Shown here in pieces: positions 1 to 7,966 of a stretch of 15,259 nucleotides of DNA. A program made the translations under genes and the position numbers. Position 1 is the stretch's first letter. Every line of letters begins with the position of its first letter. Below the pieces are notes generated by a model. The model had not been told where the DNA came from, did no database searches, and saw only the letters and a list, made by a program, of their open reading frames with translations. The DNA lies in assembly GCA_937899935.1 (NCBI GenBank), contig CALCOW010000015.1, positions 1-15,259 on the forward strand, read 5' to 3'. The stretch comes from an uncultured Phycisphaerae bacterium (lineage in GTDB: Bacteria > Planctomycetota > Phycisphaerae > Phycisphaerales > SM1A02).

Positions 1-121
1 GACCTACAATTGCGAGCCTCTCTCCAGGATTCATGGAAAGATTAACTTTATTAAGTACCACATTGGACCCCAGCTCAACACTGAGATCTTTCATCAACAT
101 TACTTGAGTGTTCTTCGACAC
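1..121 (-). CDS. ABC transporter ATP-binding protein, N-terminal fragment (runs off left edge)
   Basis: The minus strand encodes about 40 codons that read as the first beta-sheet region of an ABC ATPase. They include a KDLSVELGSNVVLNKVNLS-type stretch and then NPGERLAIVG, which leads straight into where the Walker A loop would begin; the window ends there. I place the start at a GTG (121-119) because an AAGGAG ribosome binding site lies five bases upstream and an in-frame TAA lies just before it; an internal ATG at 100 is the alternative. The family couples ATP hydrolysis to transport at the inner membrane. The substrate cannot be judged because the Walker B, signature and permease parts lie outside the window. 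It is divergent from the murQ remnant. Confident as to family, unsure of the exact start. Confidence 0.72.
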   Translation of the reverse strand, partial: MSKNTQVMLMKDLSVELGSNVVLNKVNLSMNPGERLAIVG

Positions 122-213
122 ACACACTCCTTACATTGGTTTATCTATCTCATTTTGTATGAGATGTCTTAATTGGGAAGTTTAACTAGAGTTTATATGA
201 ATTAATTATCTAG
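122..213. other. AT-rich intergenic gap between the ABC gene and the murQ remnant
   Basis: About 90 bases, roughly 30 percent GC by hand count and clearly AT-richer than the genes to its right. It should hold the promoter of the leftward ABC gene, but I could not pick a convincing -35/-10 pair. It contains a perfect inverted repeat (147-165), listed separately. No murQ N-terminal coding is recognisable here. Confidence 0.5.
147..165. repeat. Perfect 7-base inverted repeat with 5-base loop
   Basis: ATCTCAT and ATGAGAT flank the loop TTTGT. It lies about 26 bases upstream of the proposed GTG start of the ABC gene, so it would fall in that gene's promoter or 5' leader. It could be an operator or a weak hairpin. 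There is no T-run that would make it an intrinsic terminator. In such AT-rich DNA, chance occurrence is possible. Confidence 0.35.
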
Positions 214-690
214 GTCTTAGTAGAAGTTCTCTCTAAATTGAATCTAGGTGACCAAGACACCCTCCTGGGAATCGCAGCCGGGGGCACCACGCCCTACGTT
301 TTAGGCGCGTTACCGCTAGCCAAGTCATATGGTGCGATGACCGGCTTGTTGACTTGTGCTCAGTCAGTGACATCCGTTACGGATTGTGATCATCTTTTGG
401 TCATTCCAACGGGGCCAGAAGTATTACGGGGTTCGACCAGGCTTAAAGCTGGCTCGGCGACCAAGGCCGCATTAAATATGATCACCACTATTGCGTTTAT
501 TCGACTTGGAAAAGTTCATCGTGATCTGATGGTTGACATTCGTTGCACGAATGAAAAGCTAACTGATCGAGCGATCCGCATTTTAATGGAGCTTCGCCCA
601 TCGCTTTCTCGGAATGAAGCCCACGTATTGCTTGATGAATGTGGTGGCGTGCTCAAGGAAGCGCTGAATCAAGTCACCAGTGAACACTAG
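214..690 (+). pseudogene. murQ: N-acetylmuramic acid 6-phosphate etherase (MurQ), C-terminal half only
   Basis: MurQ cleaves the D-lactyl ether of MurNAc-6-phosphate in cell-wall recycling. The reading frame matches the second half of the family's SIS domain: GIAAGGTTPYVLGAL near the start, GPEVLRGSTRLKAGSATK in the middle, then RLGKVHRDLMVDIRCTNEKL and the C-terminal helical tail. Full MurQ is about 300 residues and about 150-158 remain, so the first half, including the expected catalytic glutamate region, is absent. Homology-like coding can be followed back to about 214 (LSKLNLGDQDTLLG), but an in-frame TAG at 211-213 closes the frame. The only start, a TTG at 238, has no ribosome binding site. 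I read it as a 5'-truncated, non-functional remnant; an assembly join is the alternative. Its stop codon overlaps the stop of the convergent PfkB gene. Confidence 0.78.
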
Positions 691-1598
691 AACGAAGTGA
701 ACTCTCTAAATTCGGAGAGCCGATTCCGTAAGTCATCAGCAGTGATCCCCGTCAGGCCACCAAGTCCAAAATCTTGTATTGCAAAGCTGGCCGTAATGGT
801 GCCCCATGCTAAGGCTTCACGAAGCGTCTCGAATGAGTAGTCGTTTTGCAGAGCGACATGGCCCATCATGCCACCTGCAAAGGAATCTCCGGCGCCGGTT
901 GGATCAACGACATCTTGTTGCCGCGCCGGAAAAGCAGGGAGCACGGCTGTTCGGTCTTTTGATCGCAAGAGGCAACCATGTTCACCTTTTTTGACGACCA
1001 CAAATGATGGCCCCATCTCGAGAATAGCATCGGCAGCGCTCACGGCATTGCTGCAGCCGGTCAGTTCTATTGCTTCTTGGTCATTGAGCACCAGGCCATC
1101 GACGCGTTCAAGCAAGGTGCGCAGTTCCGCTTGGGCGATACTAATCCAGAGATTCATGGTGTCAGCCACACAGAATTTCTGTCCCGGCACACGCTCCAGC
1201 ATCGTCAGTTGTTCGGCTGGATGAGAGTTTGCCAAGAAAACAACTTCGCTGTCTTGAAAGGCAGCAGGAACTTCAGGCGGGGCTTCTTCGAGCACGCCAA
1301 GCTCTGTATAGAGTGTCTCTCGTTGATTGACATCATCCAAATACTTGCCACCCCAGGCAAAGGTGCGCCCCTGAGGTCGCTCGTCAAGCCCTGCCATATC
1401 AATGTTGGTGAATCGCATGAGCGCTTGGCGGTGTGACTCCGGCCAATCACCGCCAACAGCAGCGACCAATCGAACTGGCCCATAGAGGGAGGCTGCTGCT
1501 GCAAAGTGAGCGCATGACCCACCTACCACGCCCTCCTGTTTTTGGGTCGGTGTTTCAATTGAGTCAATGCCGATGGTGCCAGTGACAAGCAGCGACAT
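687..1598 (-). CDS. PfkB-family carbohydrate (ribokinase-like) kinase
   Basis: A 303-residue protein of normal length for PfkB/ribokinase kinases, which use ATP to phosphorylate a sugar or nucleoside hydroxyl in the cytoplasm. The N-terminal GGSCAHFAAAASL is the substrate-side glycine-rich signature. VVKKGEHGCLL (about 201-211) fits the nucleotide-side strand, and DPTGAGDSFAGG (232-243) is the second PfkB signature with the catalytic Asp at about 238. The substrate is not evident; adenosine-kinase-like and sugar-kinase-like members look alike at this level. The ATG lies two bases after the PrpD-family stop, with AAGGTGA inside the end of that gene as a likely ribosome binding site, so it is probably the last gene of the operon. 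A sugar kinase has no obvious role in citrate chemistry, so its function there is open. Confidence 0.85.
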   Translation of the reverse strand: MSLLVTGTIGIDSIETPTQKQEGVVGGSCAHFAAAASLYGPVRLVAAVGGDWPESHRQALMRFTNIDMAGLDERPQGRTFAWGGKYLDDVNQRETLYTELGVLEEAPPEVPAAFQDSEVVFLANSHPAEQLTMLERVPGQKFCVADTMNLWISIAQAELRTLLERVDGLVLNDQEAIELTGCSNAVSAADAILEMGPSFVVVKKGEHGCLLRSKDRTAVLPAFPARQQDVVDPTGAGDSFAGGMMGHVALQNDYSFETLREALAWGTITASFAIQDFGLGGLTGITADDLRNRLSEFREFTSF

Positions 1599-1600
1599 GA

Positions 1601-3031
1601 TTAGGCGGTCACCTTGGCCGTCATGAGATCCATGAGTCGATCCAGGTTTGCTTCATTCTCCATGTTCATGATCAATGGGCGCAGTTGATCGCAAGCCTCA
1701 GCTCCAACGACGCTGCTTCCCAACGCATTGAACTTCACTGCAATTTCGTCTTCTGTCATCGGGTCACGAGGGTCACCCTTTGGCACGTCGACACGTTGCT
1801 GGTGGCTGGCGCCATCTTGCAAGGTAATCGTGACCTGGCTGGGTTGGAATTTGGGGAACAGTGCCTCAAATTCTTCATTTGGCACCACCTTGATCTTATC
1901 CATCACTGGAATCAAAGCTGGATCGTCGATGCGCTCTTGCTTGAACTGAAGTGGTGTGACCATGCCGTCGACCAGGCCAACAGCCAGTGAGTAAGGCAGA
2001 CTGTGATCCGCCGTCTCTTTGCTGGTGGGTCGATACTTCGCAGGATCGCCAAGTATGTCGGCGGCCCTGGCAATCACCTCGACTTTAATTTCCTCAACTT
2101 GATCTGGATTGATGTTGTGCTCCTTGACAATTTTCATCATCGCGGTCAAGGGTGCATGGCTCAGTGCTTCGATTGGGAAGGACTTCATGCCACAGTCGAT
2201 AATCTTGTAGTGATCACCAGATGCTTTCGGCAAATCATCGGTGAGCATATTGAGGTGGAACTTGCCGCCAAACTTCTCAAAGCAATGGACCAGTCCCTCT
2301 TTACCGTCAATCACATGCTCTGGACCGGAATAACCGCGCGATGCCAACATCGCTGCTTCAACACCACATCGCGTGGCCATTGGATCAACCGTGTTCTTCA
2401 TGTTCGTGAGTTTGCCCGCGGTCACGGCGCCTAAACACATTGACGGAGAAGCACTGATGCCGATTGCTTGTTGAATCTGGTCGGCAGGTAAGCCGAGCAT
2501 CCTGCCTGCAACGATAGGCGATGCAATGCAGGTGATTGTTGCATGATGCCAGCCGTATTCGCGTACACCTGGATCACCGAATTCCGCCAATCGCATTTCA
2601 ATCTCATGGCCAATGACGGTGCCAAGGATGAGATCCTTGCCTGAAAGTTCATTCATTTCGCAAATCGATAAAGCCGCTGGAATGATATCTGATGGATGAG
2701 CTGGATCAGCTTTCCAGTAGATGTCGTTGTAATCCATGGCTCGAATACAAAGTGCATTGAGCATGGCGGCCATGACCGGATCTGTTCGGTAGCCAGAGCC
2801 AAAAATCGTGCATGTCTCATGACCCCCGAGCTCTTTGGCGTAGTCAAGAAAGATCTGCAGGTCGTGCTGTTGGCTGCCGCCTAACGCGCAGCCAAATGAA
2901 TCGAAGAGGTAGAGCTTGGCGGTATGAATAGCCTCTTTACTGAGGTCTTCGTATTTAAGATTGGCTGCCCACTCGGCAAGTTCCCAAGTAATGAAGTCAG
3001 TATTGGACTTTGATGTGTCATGGCCACCCAT
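1601..3031 (-). CDS. MmgE/PrpD family protein (2-methylcitrate dehydratase-like)
   Basis: 476 residues, the usual length for MmgE/PrpD. Recognisable family features are the N-terminal all-helical domain with LYLFDSFGCALGGS (about 41-53), MDYND (99-103), HPSD (112-115), the KLTNMKN segment (207-213) and the C-terminal domain with KSFPIEALSHAPL. Known members are 2-methylcitrate dehydratase (PrpD), cis-aconitate decarboxylase and several dehydratases or decarboxylases of uncertain substrate, so I do not assign prpD. It follows the isocitrate dehydrogenase-like gene by 48 bases, with AAAGGA eight or nine bases before the ATG, and precedes the PfkB kinase by two bases. Sitting next to an aconitase-like gene, it probably acts on citrate, methylcitrate, cis-aconitate or a homologue. 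No prpB or prpC is visible in the window, so a standard methylcitrate cycle is not shown. Confidence 0.88.
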   Translation of the reverse strand: MGGHDTSKSNTDFITWELAEWAANLKYEDLSKEAIHTAKLYLFDSFGCALGGSQQHDLQIFLDYAKELGGHETCTIFGSGYRTDPVMAAMLNALCIRAMDYNDIYWKADPAHPSDIIPAALSICEMNELSGKDLILGTVIGHEIEMRLAEFGDPGVREYGWHHATITCIASPIVAGRMLGLPADQIQQAIGISASPSMCLGAVTAGKLTNMKNTVDPMATRCGVEAAMLASRGYSGPEHVIDGKEGLVHCFEKFGGKFHLNMLTDDLPKASGDHYKIIDCGMKSFPIEALSHAPLTAMMKIVKEHNINPDQVEEIKVEVIARAADILGDPAKYRPTSKETADHSLPYSLAVGLVDGMVTPLQFKQERIDDPALIPVMDKIKVVPNEEFEALFPKFQPSQVTITLQDGASHQQRVDVPKGDPRDPMTEDEIAVKFNALGSSVVGAEACDQLRPLIMNMENEANLDRLMDLMTAKVTA

Positions 3032-3079
3032 GGGGGAAATCCTTTCGGAGGAAAATTGATTGTCACTGCTACTACAGGA

Positions 3080-4228
3080 TTAAGTTGCACATGCTTCAGC
3101 AGAGGTCACTTTTCGTGCGACTTCTTCGGCTACTTCCATCGTGGACTCGCCTTTGCCTCTGCCCTTGACGTCGTAGGTGCCAACCTTGCCTTCGGCGATC
3201 ACCGTGGAGATCCCCTTTTCAAGTCTCGCGGCATCTTCAGCTTCGCCAAGCCAATCCAGCATGAGCTTGGCGGTCAGGAGCATCGCCATGGGGTTGACAA
3301 CATTTTTGCCGTGGTACTTAGGTGCCGAACCATGAGTTGGCTCAAAGACAGCGTAGTTGTCGCCAATATTAGCGGCGCTTGCAAAGCCTAACCCGCCAAC
3401 CAGGCCGGCACAGAGATCGCTCACAATATCACCAAACATGTTCTCTGCGACTAATACGTCATAGTCTTGTGGGTTCTTGATGAGCCACATGCAAATGGCA
3501 TCAATGTTTGCTTCCCAAGCCTCGATGCCACTGTAGTCCTTGGCAACATTCCGGAACACTCGAGTCATGAGTCCGCCGGTTTCTCTAAGCACGTTTGGTT
3601 TTTCAACCAGCGTTACGCTTTTTCGGCCATGCTTCTTGGCATATTCAAACGACTGGCGGCAAATTGATTCACAGCCCTGCTCAGACATGATCCGAGTGGA
3701 GAGTGCAACATTTTCTAAGCCTTTGTCTTTCCACTTAATCATCTTCGGATTGTCACAGAGCGCATCGTAGACTTTTTCAGGCAGTGGGTACCACTCAACG
3801 CCACCATAGCTGCCCTCAGTATTTTCGCGGAAAACGACCAGGTCGATGTCTTCTCGATAATTCAGTGGATTGCCTGGATACGCCTTGCAAGGGCGTAAGT
3901 TGGTGTGAAGATTAAACATCTGTCGAAGTTTGACGATCGGGCTGAAGTAGACCAGTCCTTTGTCCTTAAGCTCCGGGATCAGTTCAGCTTGGGCTTCTTC
4001 ACGTGGCTTACTCGTGATCGCACCGAACAAACCACAGTCGGTGTTCTTGAGTACTTCGATAGTGCGATCAGGTAGAGGATTGCCTTCATTGACCCAATAT
4101 TCCCAGCCAATGTCCGCGGGGTGATAGCTGGCATCGAATTTCATCGCATCCAGCACGAGTTTGGTTGCATCCATTACTTCAATACCGACGCCATCACCAG
4201 GCATCCACGCAATCTTGTACTTTGACAT
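3080..4228 (-). CDS. Isocitrate / isopropylmalate family NAD(P)-dependent dehydrogenase
   Basis: A 382-residue beta-decarboxylating dehydrogenase that oxidises a 2-hydroxy tricarboxylate to a 2-oxo acid, or does the reverse reductive carboxylation. Visible motifs are MPGDGVGIEV near the N-terminus, LRQMFNLHTNLRP (101-113, substrate arginines), VVFRENTEGSYGGVEW (131-146), EKPNVLRETGG (209-219), the metal-binding aspartates in AENMFGDIVSDLCAGL (261-276) and the cofactor loop EPTHGSAPKYHGK (296-308). FRENTEG favours isocitrate or homoisocitrate over 3-isopropylmalate as substrate. I chose the ATG at 4228, preceded by AGGAAAGAG, over an upstream in-frame start at 4264 that adds residues the family lacks. 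It follows the aconitase-like gene after 140 bases and precedes the PrpD-family gene. Isocitrate dehydrogenase is the simplest reading; homoisocitrate or another homologue remains possible. Confidence 0.88.
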   Translation of the reverse strand: MSKYKIAWMPGDGVGIEVMDATKLVLDAMKFDASYHPADIGWEYWVNEGNPLPDRTIEVLKNTDCGLFGAITSKPREEAQAELIPELKDKGLVYFSPIVKLRQMFNLHTNLRPCKAYPGNPLNYREDIDLVVFRENTEGSYGGVEWYPLPEKVYDALCDNPKMIKWKDKGLENVALSTRIMSEQGCESICRQSFEYAKKHGRKSVTLVEKPNVLRETGGLMTRVFRNVAKDYSGIEAWEANIDAICMWLIKNPQDYDVLVAENMFGDIVSDLCAGLVGGLGFASAANIGDNYAVFEPTHGSAPKYHGKNVVNPMAMLLTAKLMLDWLGEAEDAARLEKGISTVIAEGKVGTYDVKGRGKGESTMEVAEEVARKVTSAEACAT

Positions 4229-4368
4229 GGGTCTCTTTCCTAATTGAGTTGGCCCCCCAAACACGAGGGCTCATGAGTAAGCGATGAATATAACCTGGCA
4301 CCGTCAGTTAGTGGGCTTCACAGGGCACACAAATGACGCTGAACACCAACAAGGCCGCATCGTGCAGT
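4229..4368 (-). other. Longest gap inside the operon (140 bases)
   Basis: This is the widest spacer between genes in the long operon. A TATATT hexamer (4292-4287 on the minus strand) could be a -10 element, but no matching -35 sits at a workable distance. A CTCATGAG palindrome and a G/C run near 4250 are present without a T-tract. An internal promoter for the dehydrogenase, prpD-like and pfkB-like genes is possible but not shown. Confidence 0.3.
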
Positions 4369-6324
4369 CTAGGGCTGGGTCAGTTTCTTGCGGACCAGTG
4401 CCTCGGCCCCCCCAGCCGCGATGACTTCCTGAGGAACAGCACCGAGCGGTGTGAACTGATACGTCTGATTCTCGATGTGGATCGTTGCCTGGGCAAAGTC
4501 GATTGTAATTTCTGGCCCAATCACGGTTAAGGCTTTCTTAACGCCGTTCTGGCCGCGAAACCACTCGGTTAATTCCGGGCAGTCCAACACCACAAAGCCA
4601 TTGTTGATGGCGTTTCTTTTGTAGGTTTGGCTGAAAGAAGATGCGATGACGCACTGGATTCCATTGACTTGCAGACTAATGACCGCTTGCTCACGTGAGG
4701 AACCCGTCCCAAAATTCCGGCCTGCAACGATGATATCTCCAGGTTTCACCAGGTCCGCGAATTGGGGGTCGTAGTTGGCCATGGCGGCCGCTGCCATTTC
4801 CTCCTCTGAGACATCATCGCGGTAGGTGAGCTTGCCCGAATAGATGCCGTCTGTATTGAGATTGTCAATATCAAGCCAGAGCACACGGCCATTCATTTTC
4901 GTGGGGAAACCTTCGGCCATCTTGGTGCCCCCGCCTCCGGCAGCCCGGGCACCATTAAAGTGCTTTTGTGTTTTGGCCTTTTGGTCAATATAGCTTCGAG
5001 GGGCGCGGATATATCCAGCTAAGGCAGATGCGGCCACGACGGCCGGACTGGCCAAGTACGCTTGAGCATCCCGGCTTCCCATGCGCCCCTTAAAATTTCT
5101 GTTCGTGGCGCTGATTCCTACTTCGCCCGCTTCAAGCGTGCCCGCTCCGAGTCCAATACACGTACCACAACCAGGTGGCAGTGGAATGGCCCCTGCATCA
5201 AGAAGCTGCTGCCAGTGACCACTTTCCTCAGCAGACTCTTGCACGTTCTTCGATGCGGCAGCCACATAGAACTCGACATCTTTGTCAACTTGCTTGCCAG
5301 CCACGATGGAAGCGGCCTCTTGAAGATCTTCGAGTCGCGCATTGACGCAGCTCAACAGATAGGCCTTATTAATCTTCACTTGCTCTTGCTCAATCTCGGG
5401 TAGGGCGCGCATGACTTTGACGTGATCAGGTCCAGAGACATGTGGAATGACGGTTGAGAGATCAAGTTCGAGCTCTGCCGCATAGTACGCATCGGGATCA
5501 CTTGTCAGTCGTGCATCCCACCACTGATCGACGTCATCGCGTGTGAATCTCGGAGTCTTTTTTCCAGCGCGACGAGCAAGATATTCAGCTCGTTTGTAAA
5601 GGGATTGGCGGAGCACGTCATCAAAAGGAAGGATCCCGGCCAAAGCCCCCCACTCGGTGGTCATGTTTGCAATCGATAATCTTTGGTCCATTGATAATGG
5701 TGCAAGCCCACTGCCGGTAAACTCAACCGCCATGTTCAACACTTCGTCGTTGTTGAACAAGCCACACAGCGCAATGATGATGTCCTTCCCGACCACTCCG
5801 GGTTGAAGTGCGCCAGTCAGTGTGACTTTCGCCATTTGTGGCACCTGCCACCAAGTCTCTCCTGTTGCCCAGAGCGCCGCCGCATCAGTTCGAACCACCG
5901 GGGTTCCAAGTGCTGCCACCCCACCATAGAGGTTTGAGTGAGAGTCGGAGCCAACCACCATGCTGCCGGGGGTTACATATCCTTCTTCAACCATGACTTG
6001 ATGGCTGATGCCCGTGCCGGCGGGATAGAAGTCAATGTCATGACCTCGAGCAAACTTCTCAATCTTGGCATATTTGCCAAGATTTTCCGGCGTTATATTT
6101 TGGATGTCATGATCAATTGCAAAAACCGGTTGCCGTGGATTGAAGACATTCGTTACGCCGATTGAATCAAACTTAATCATGACACCAGAGGTGTTGTCAT
6201 GGGTCATAATGTGCTTCGGTGCAATGCGTACAAAGTCACCGGCATGCACGATGTCTGGATAGTCCAACACGTGCTGTTGAACAATTTTTTCAATCAGTGT
6301 TTGGGCGGTGTTGTTTTTAGTCAT
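4369..6324 (-). CDS. Aconitase family hydratase, fungal homoaconitase (Lys4)-like
   Basis: A 651-residue iron-sulfur hydro-lyase expected to interconvert citrate and isocitrate, or the homologous pair homocitrate/homoisocitrate, in the cytoplasm. The three [4Fe-4S] cysteines are in place: Cys326 (LLSCVNAR) and Cys386/Cys389 (PPGCGTCIGLG). The swivel domain carries FGTGSSREQA (538-547). Other landmarks are HIMTHDN (38-44), DFYPAGTGISHQVMVEEGY and DSHSNLYGG (127-135). The wording of the N-terminal half (DHDIQN, FYPAGTGI, ATGETWWQ, IANMTTEWGAL) matches, from memory, eukaryotic mitochondrial homoaconitase more closely than AcnA or AcnB, and the length also fits. It starts 32 bases after the upstream membrane-protein gene with no clear ribosome binding site. 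Family assignment is firm; citrate versus homocitrate is open. Confidence 0.9.
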   Translation of the reverse strand: MTKNNTAQTLIEKIVQQHVLDYPDIVHAGDFVRIAPKHIMTHDNTSGVMIKFDSIGVTNVFNPRQPVFAIDHDIQNITPENLGKYAKIEKFARGHDIDFYPAGTGISHQVMVEEGYVTPGSMVVGSDSHSNLYGGVAALGTPVVRTDAAALWATGETWWQVPQMAKVTLTGALQPGVVGKDIIIALCGLFNNDEVLNMAVEFTGSGLAPLSMDQRLSIANMTTEWGALAGILPFDDVLRQSLYKRAEYLARRAGKKTPRFTRDDVDQWWDARLTSDPDAYYAAELELDLSTVIPHVSGPDHVKVMRALPEIEQEQVKINKAYLLSCVNARLEDLQEAASIVAGKQVDKDVEFYVAAASKNVQESAEESGHWQQLLDAGAIPLPPGCGTCIGLGAGTLEAGEVGISATNRNFKGRMGSRDAQAYLASPAVVAASALAGYIRAPRSYIDQKAKTQKHFNGARAAGGGGTKMAEGFPTKMNGRVLWLDIDNLNTDGIYSGKLTYRDDVSEEEMAAAAMANYDPQFADLVKPGDIIVAGRNFGTGSSREQAVISLQVNGIQCVIASSFSQTYKRNAINNGFVVLDCPELTEWFRGQNGVKKALTVIGPEITIDFAQATIHIENQTYQFTPLGAVPQEVIAAGGAEALVRKKLTQP

Positions 6325-6356
6325 GATGAGAAGTTACGGGCAACAAAGAAGAAAGT

Positions 6357-6926
6357 TCATGGTTTTTGACTTGGACGAAGAAGGCACAATAACCAAATTG
6401 GCCAGAATAACTGAACGAATAAAGCGCCAATGGTGCAGACAATACCGAGGGCGAAGTGCACCTCAACAAAGAAAAAACGTAATACAGCCAGCGATTCATA
6501 GTGGCCGGTAAACGGGACCAGCGTCCACAACAGGACCAAGACGGCCCAGCCATGCATAATCAGTGTGCCGTTCTTGCTGCCACGTTTCATCAAAATGACG
6601 CCCGTTAGTAAAATTAGCCCCAGCAACGTCACGACGCAATAAACAAAGAGAACTGTTGTCGGCGGTGGCAGTGTTGCCAAGACCCGCTTCGCACCTTGGG
6701 CTTGATTGATTCGACCTGGAATTGACATCTCGTCTTGCGTGAGTGTCTCAATGCCTTGGTTGAGCAACGTACCGACTCTTGCCACCGTGCTATTGACCTC
6801 TTCAGTGATGTTCTTCATGGTGGTCGAGGCAACGACCCCGGCGACCCCGGAGGCGATTTGCAGAATCGCCACTACGAGTGAAATTCTGCGAATTCGTCTT
6901 TGTCGAGATGTGGTACCGCTGGTCAT
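6357..6926 (-). CDS. Hypothetical membrane protein (four predicted transmembrane segments)
   Basis: Not recognised. Counting from the ATG at 6926 gives 189 residues. A basic N-terminus (RQRRIRR) precedes a hydrophobic segment at about 15-34. A soluble, partly helical stretch (about 37-85) follows, then hydrophobic segments at about 91-113, 123-140 and 150-182. The first segment and the following loop resemble a sensor-like topology, but no domain is visible. I prefer the ATG at 6926 to a more upstream in-frame start at 7004 because it overlaps the stop of the upstream gene as ATGA, a typical coupled start. The extra 26 residues of the longer form look unlike a natural N-terminus. It follows another membrane protein and precedes the aconitase-like gene. 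Confidence 0.7.
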   Translation of the reverse strand: MTSGTTSRQRRIRRISLVVAILQIASGVAGVVASTTMKNITEEVNSTVARVGTLLNQGIETLTQDEMSIPGRINQAQGAKRVLATLPPPTTVLFVYCVVTLLGLILLTGVILMKRGSKNGTLIMHGWAVLVLLWTLVPFTGHYESLAVLRFFFVEVHFALGIVCTIGALFVQLFWPIWLLCLLRPSQKP

Positions 6927-7966
6927 GAAGGCAGCATATCGCCAGCGACAGAGGCTGCCAGTTCCAGACGAGGTTGGGGGTGGGTCCATCGCTGCCAGAA
7001 GCATAAAAAATCAGGATCTGCAGTTGATCCGAAGCTCATATGTTTGGATCCCATTGGGCCCATGAGTTGCAGGTGAATCGAGGCAAAGGCCTTTGGCTTA
7101 ATCTGTGCAGCGCGTATAAAGGCAATTGAGTTCTCGATCGTCCATACGGCTCCCTTCGAGTTCACTGCAAAACCTGGCCCTGCAACAAGACCTTTGGATT
7201 CTCTTCGGAACTGCCGAATAAAACGACGCACCGGAGGCAAGGGCGCTAATCCAGAGGCTAAGAACAGGAGCCCAATCAAGGCACAAATGATTCCGCCACC
7301 AATGAAAGCAATACTGATCGTGACGGCCGCGAGAATGAGTGACGTTACGACATTGGAAATCGTGCGTCTGGAACTGTTGACCACTGGCTCTGGCTCCGGA
7401 AGTCCAGGCAGTGAAGGCGTGTTGGCAAGCGCTCGATGAAATGCGATATCGGCAATGACGATAGGTGTCTGAATGCCTTGCTCTGCGAAACCGCTACGAA
7501 GCTTCTTGGTAACCGCCTCCGCTCGCGCGACAGAACACCACATCCATTGTGGCAGCTTTGCATTCTGGATGACCCGCAGCAGTGGTCCAGCATACGTTTC
7601 GGCGAGGTATTTTCGCCAATAGCGACGGATGAGGTATTGTTTAAAAAGACAGATACCAAGAACAAACAGCGCTGCGGCGACAAAGACTGCGAAGAAGATC
7701 CAGGTCACCGTGATGAGTCTCAGTAAATTCGTGGCAGAAGTACTTATTACCAGTGATATAGCGAATGTGACAAAGGCCAATATCACGACCACTTCGCTGG
7801 CAAAGGACTCGTGCCGACCTGGTAATGGCAACCAAACTATCTTCGGGGCATCACGAAGAAACGCCGCTTCATTAAGCGGCTGACGACCACTGCCAGCGAG
7901 CATTCGAAAGAGAGTACCCAGAACCAGTAGCCCGGCTGCTATTGCAACGCTGATCCAGATTATCAA
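6923..7966 (-). CDS. Hypothetical membrane protein with soluble C-terminal region
   Basis: Not recognised. It has 347 residues with hydrophobic segments at about 2-23, 57-78, 87-107 and a pair at about 205-243. A basic segment of about 95 residues lies between the third and fourth, and a soluble tail of about 100 residues ends the protein, so a membrane anchor with two cytoplasmic parts is likely. The start is a TTG (7966-7964) that overlaps the stop of the HD-domain gene as TTGA; the next in-frame ATG would remove the first hydrophobic segment. No strong ribosome binding site is visible, so translation probably depends on coupling. The stop overlaps the start of the next membrane-protein gene, and the two may form a pair. 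Confidence 0.68.
   Translation of the reverse strand: MIIWISVAIAAGLLVLGTLFRMLAGSGRQPLNEAAFLRDAPKIVWLPLPGRHESFASEVVVILAFVTFAISLVISTSATNLLRLITVTWIFFAVFVAAALFVLGICLFKQYLIRRYWRKYLAETYAGPLLRVIQNAKLPQWMWCSVARAEAVTKKLRSGFAEQGIQTPIVIADIAFHRALANTPSLPGLPEPEPVVNSSRRTISNVVTSLILAAVTISIAFIGGGIICALIGLLFLASGLAPLPPVRRFIRQFRRESKGLVAGPGFAVNSKGAVWTIENSIAFIRAAQIKPKAFASIHLQLMGPMGSKHMSFGSTADPDFLCFWQRWTHPQPRLELAASVAGDMLPS

Noticed and set aside
700..717. Intrinsic terminator (CTCTC ... GAGAG) at the operon end
   Set aside because: The stem is only five base pairs, lies inside the PfkB coding region, and has no T-run in either direction.
3080..6324. Alpha-aminoadipate lysine biosynthesis (homoaconitase plus homoisocitrate dehydrogenase)
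   Set aside because: No homocitrate synthase, LysW or aminotransferase gene is present; the citryl-CoA genes fit a citrate route better.
6927..7004. Longer N-terminus for the four-segment membrane protein
   Set aside because: It would overlap the upstream gene by over 80 bases; the ATGA overlap at 6926 is the typical coupled start.
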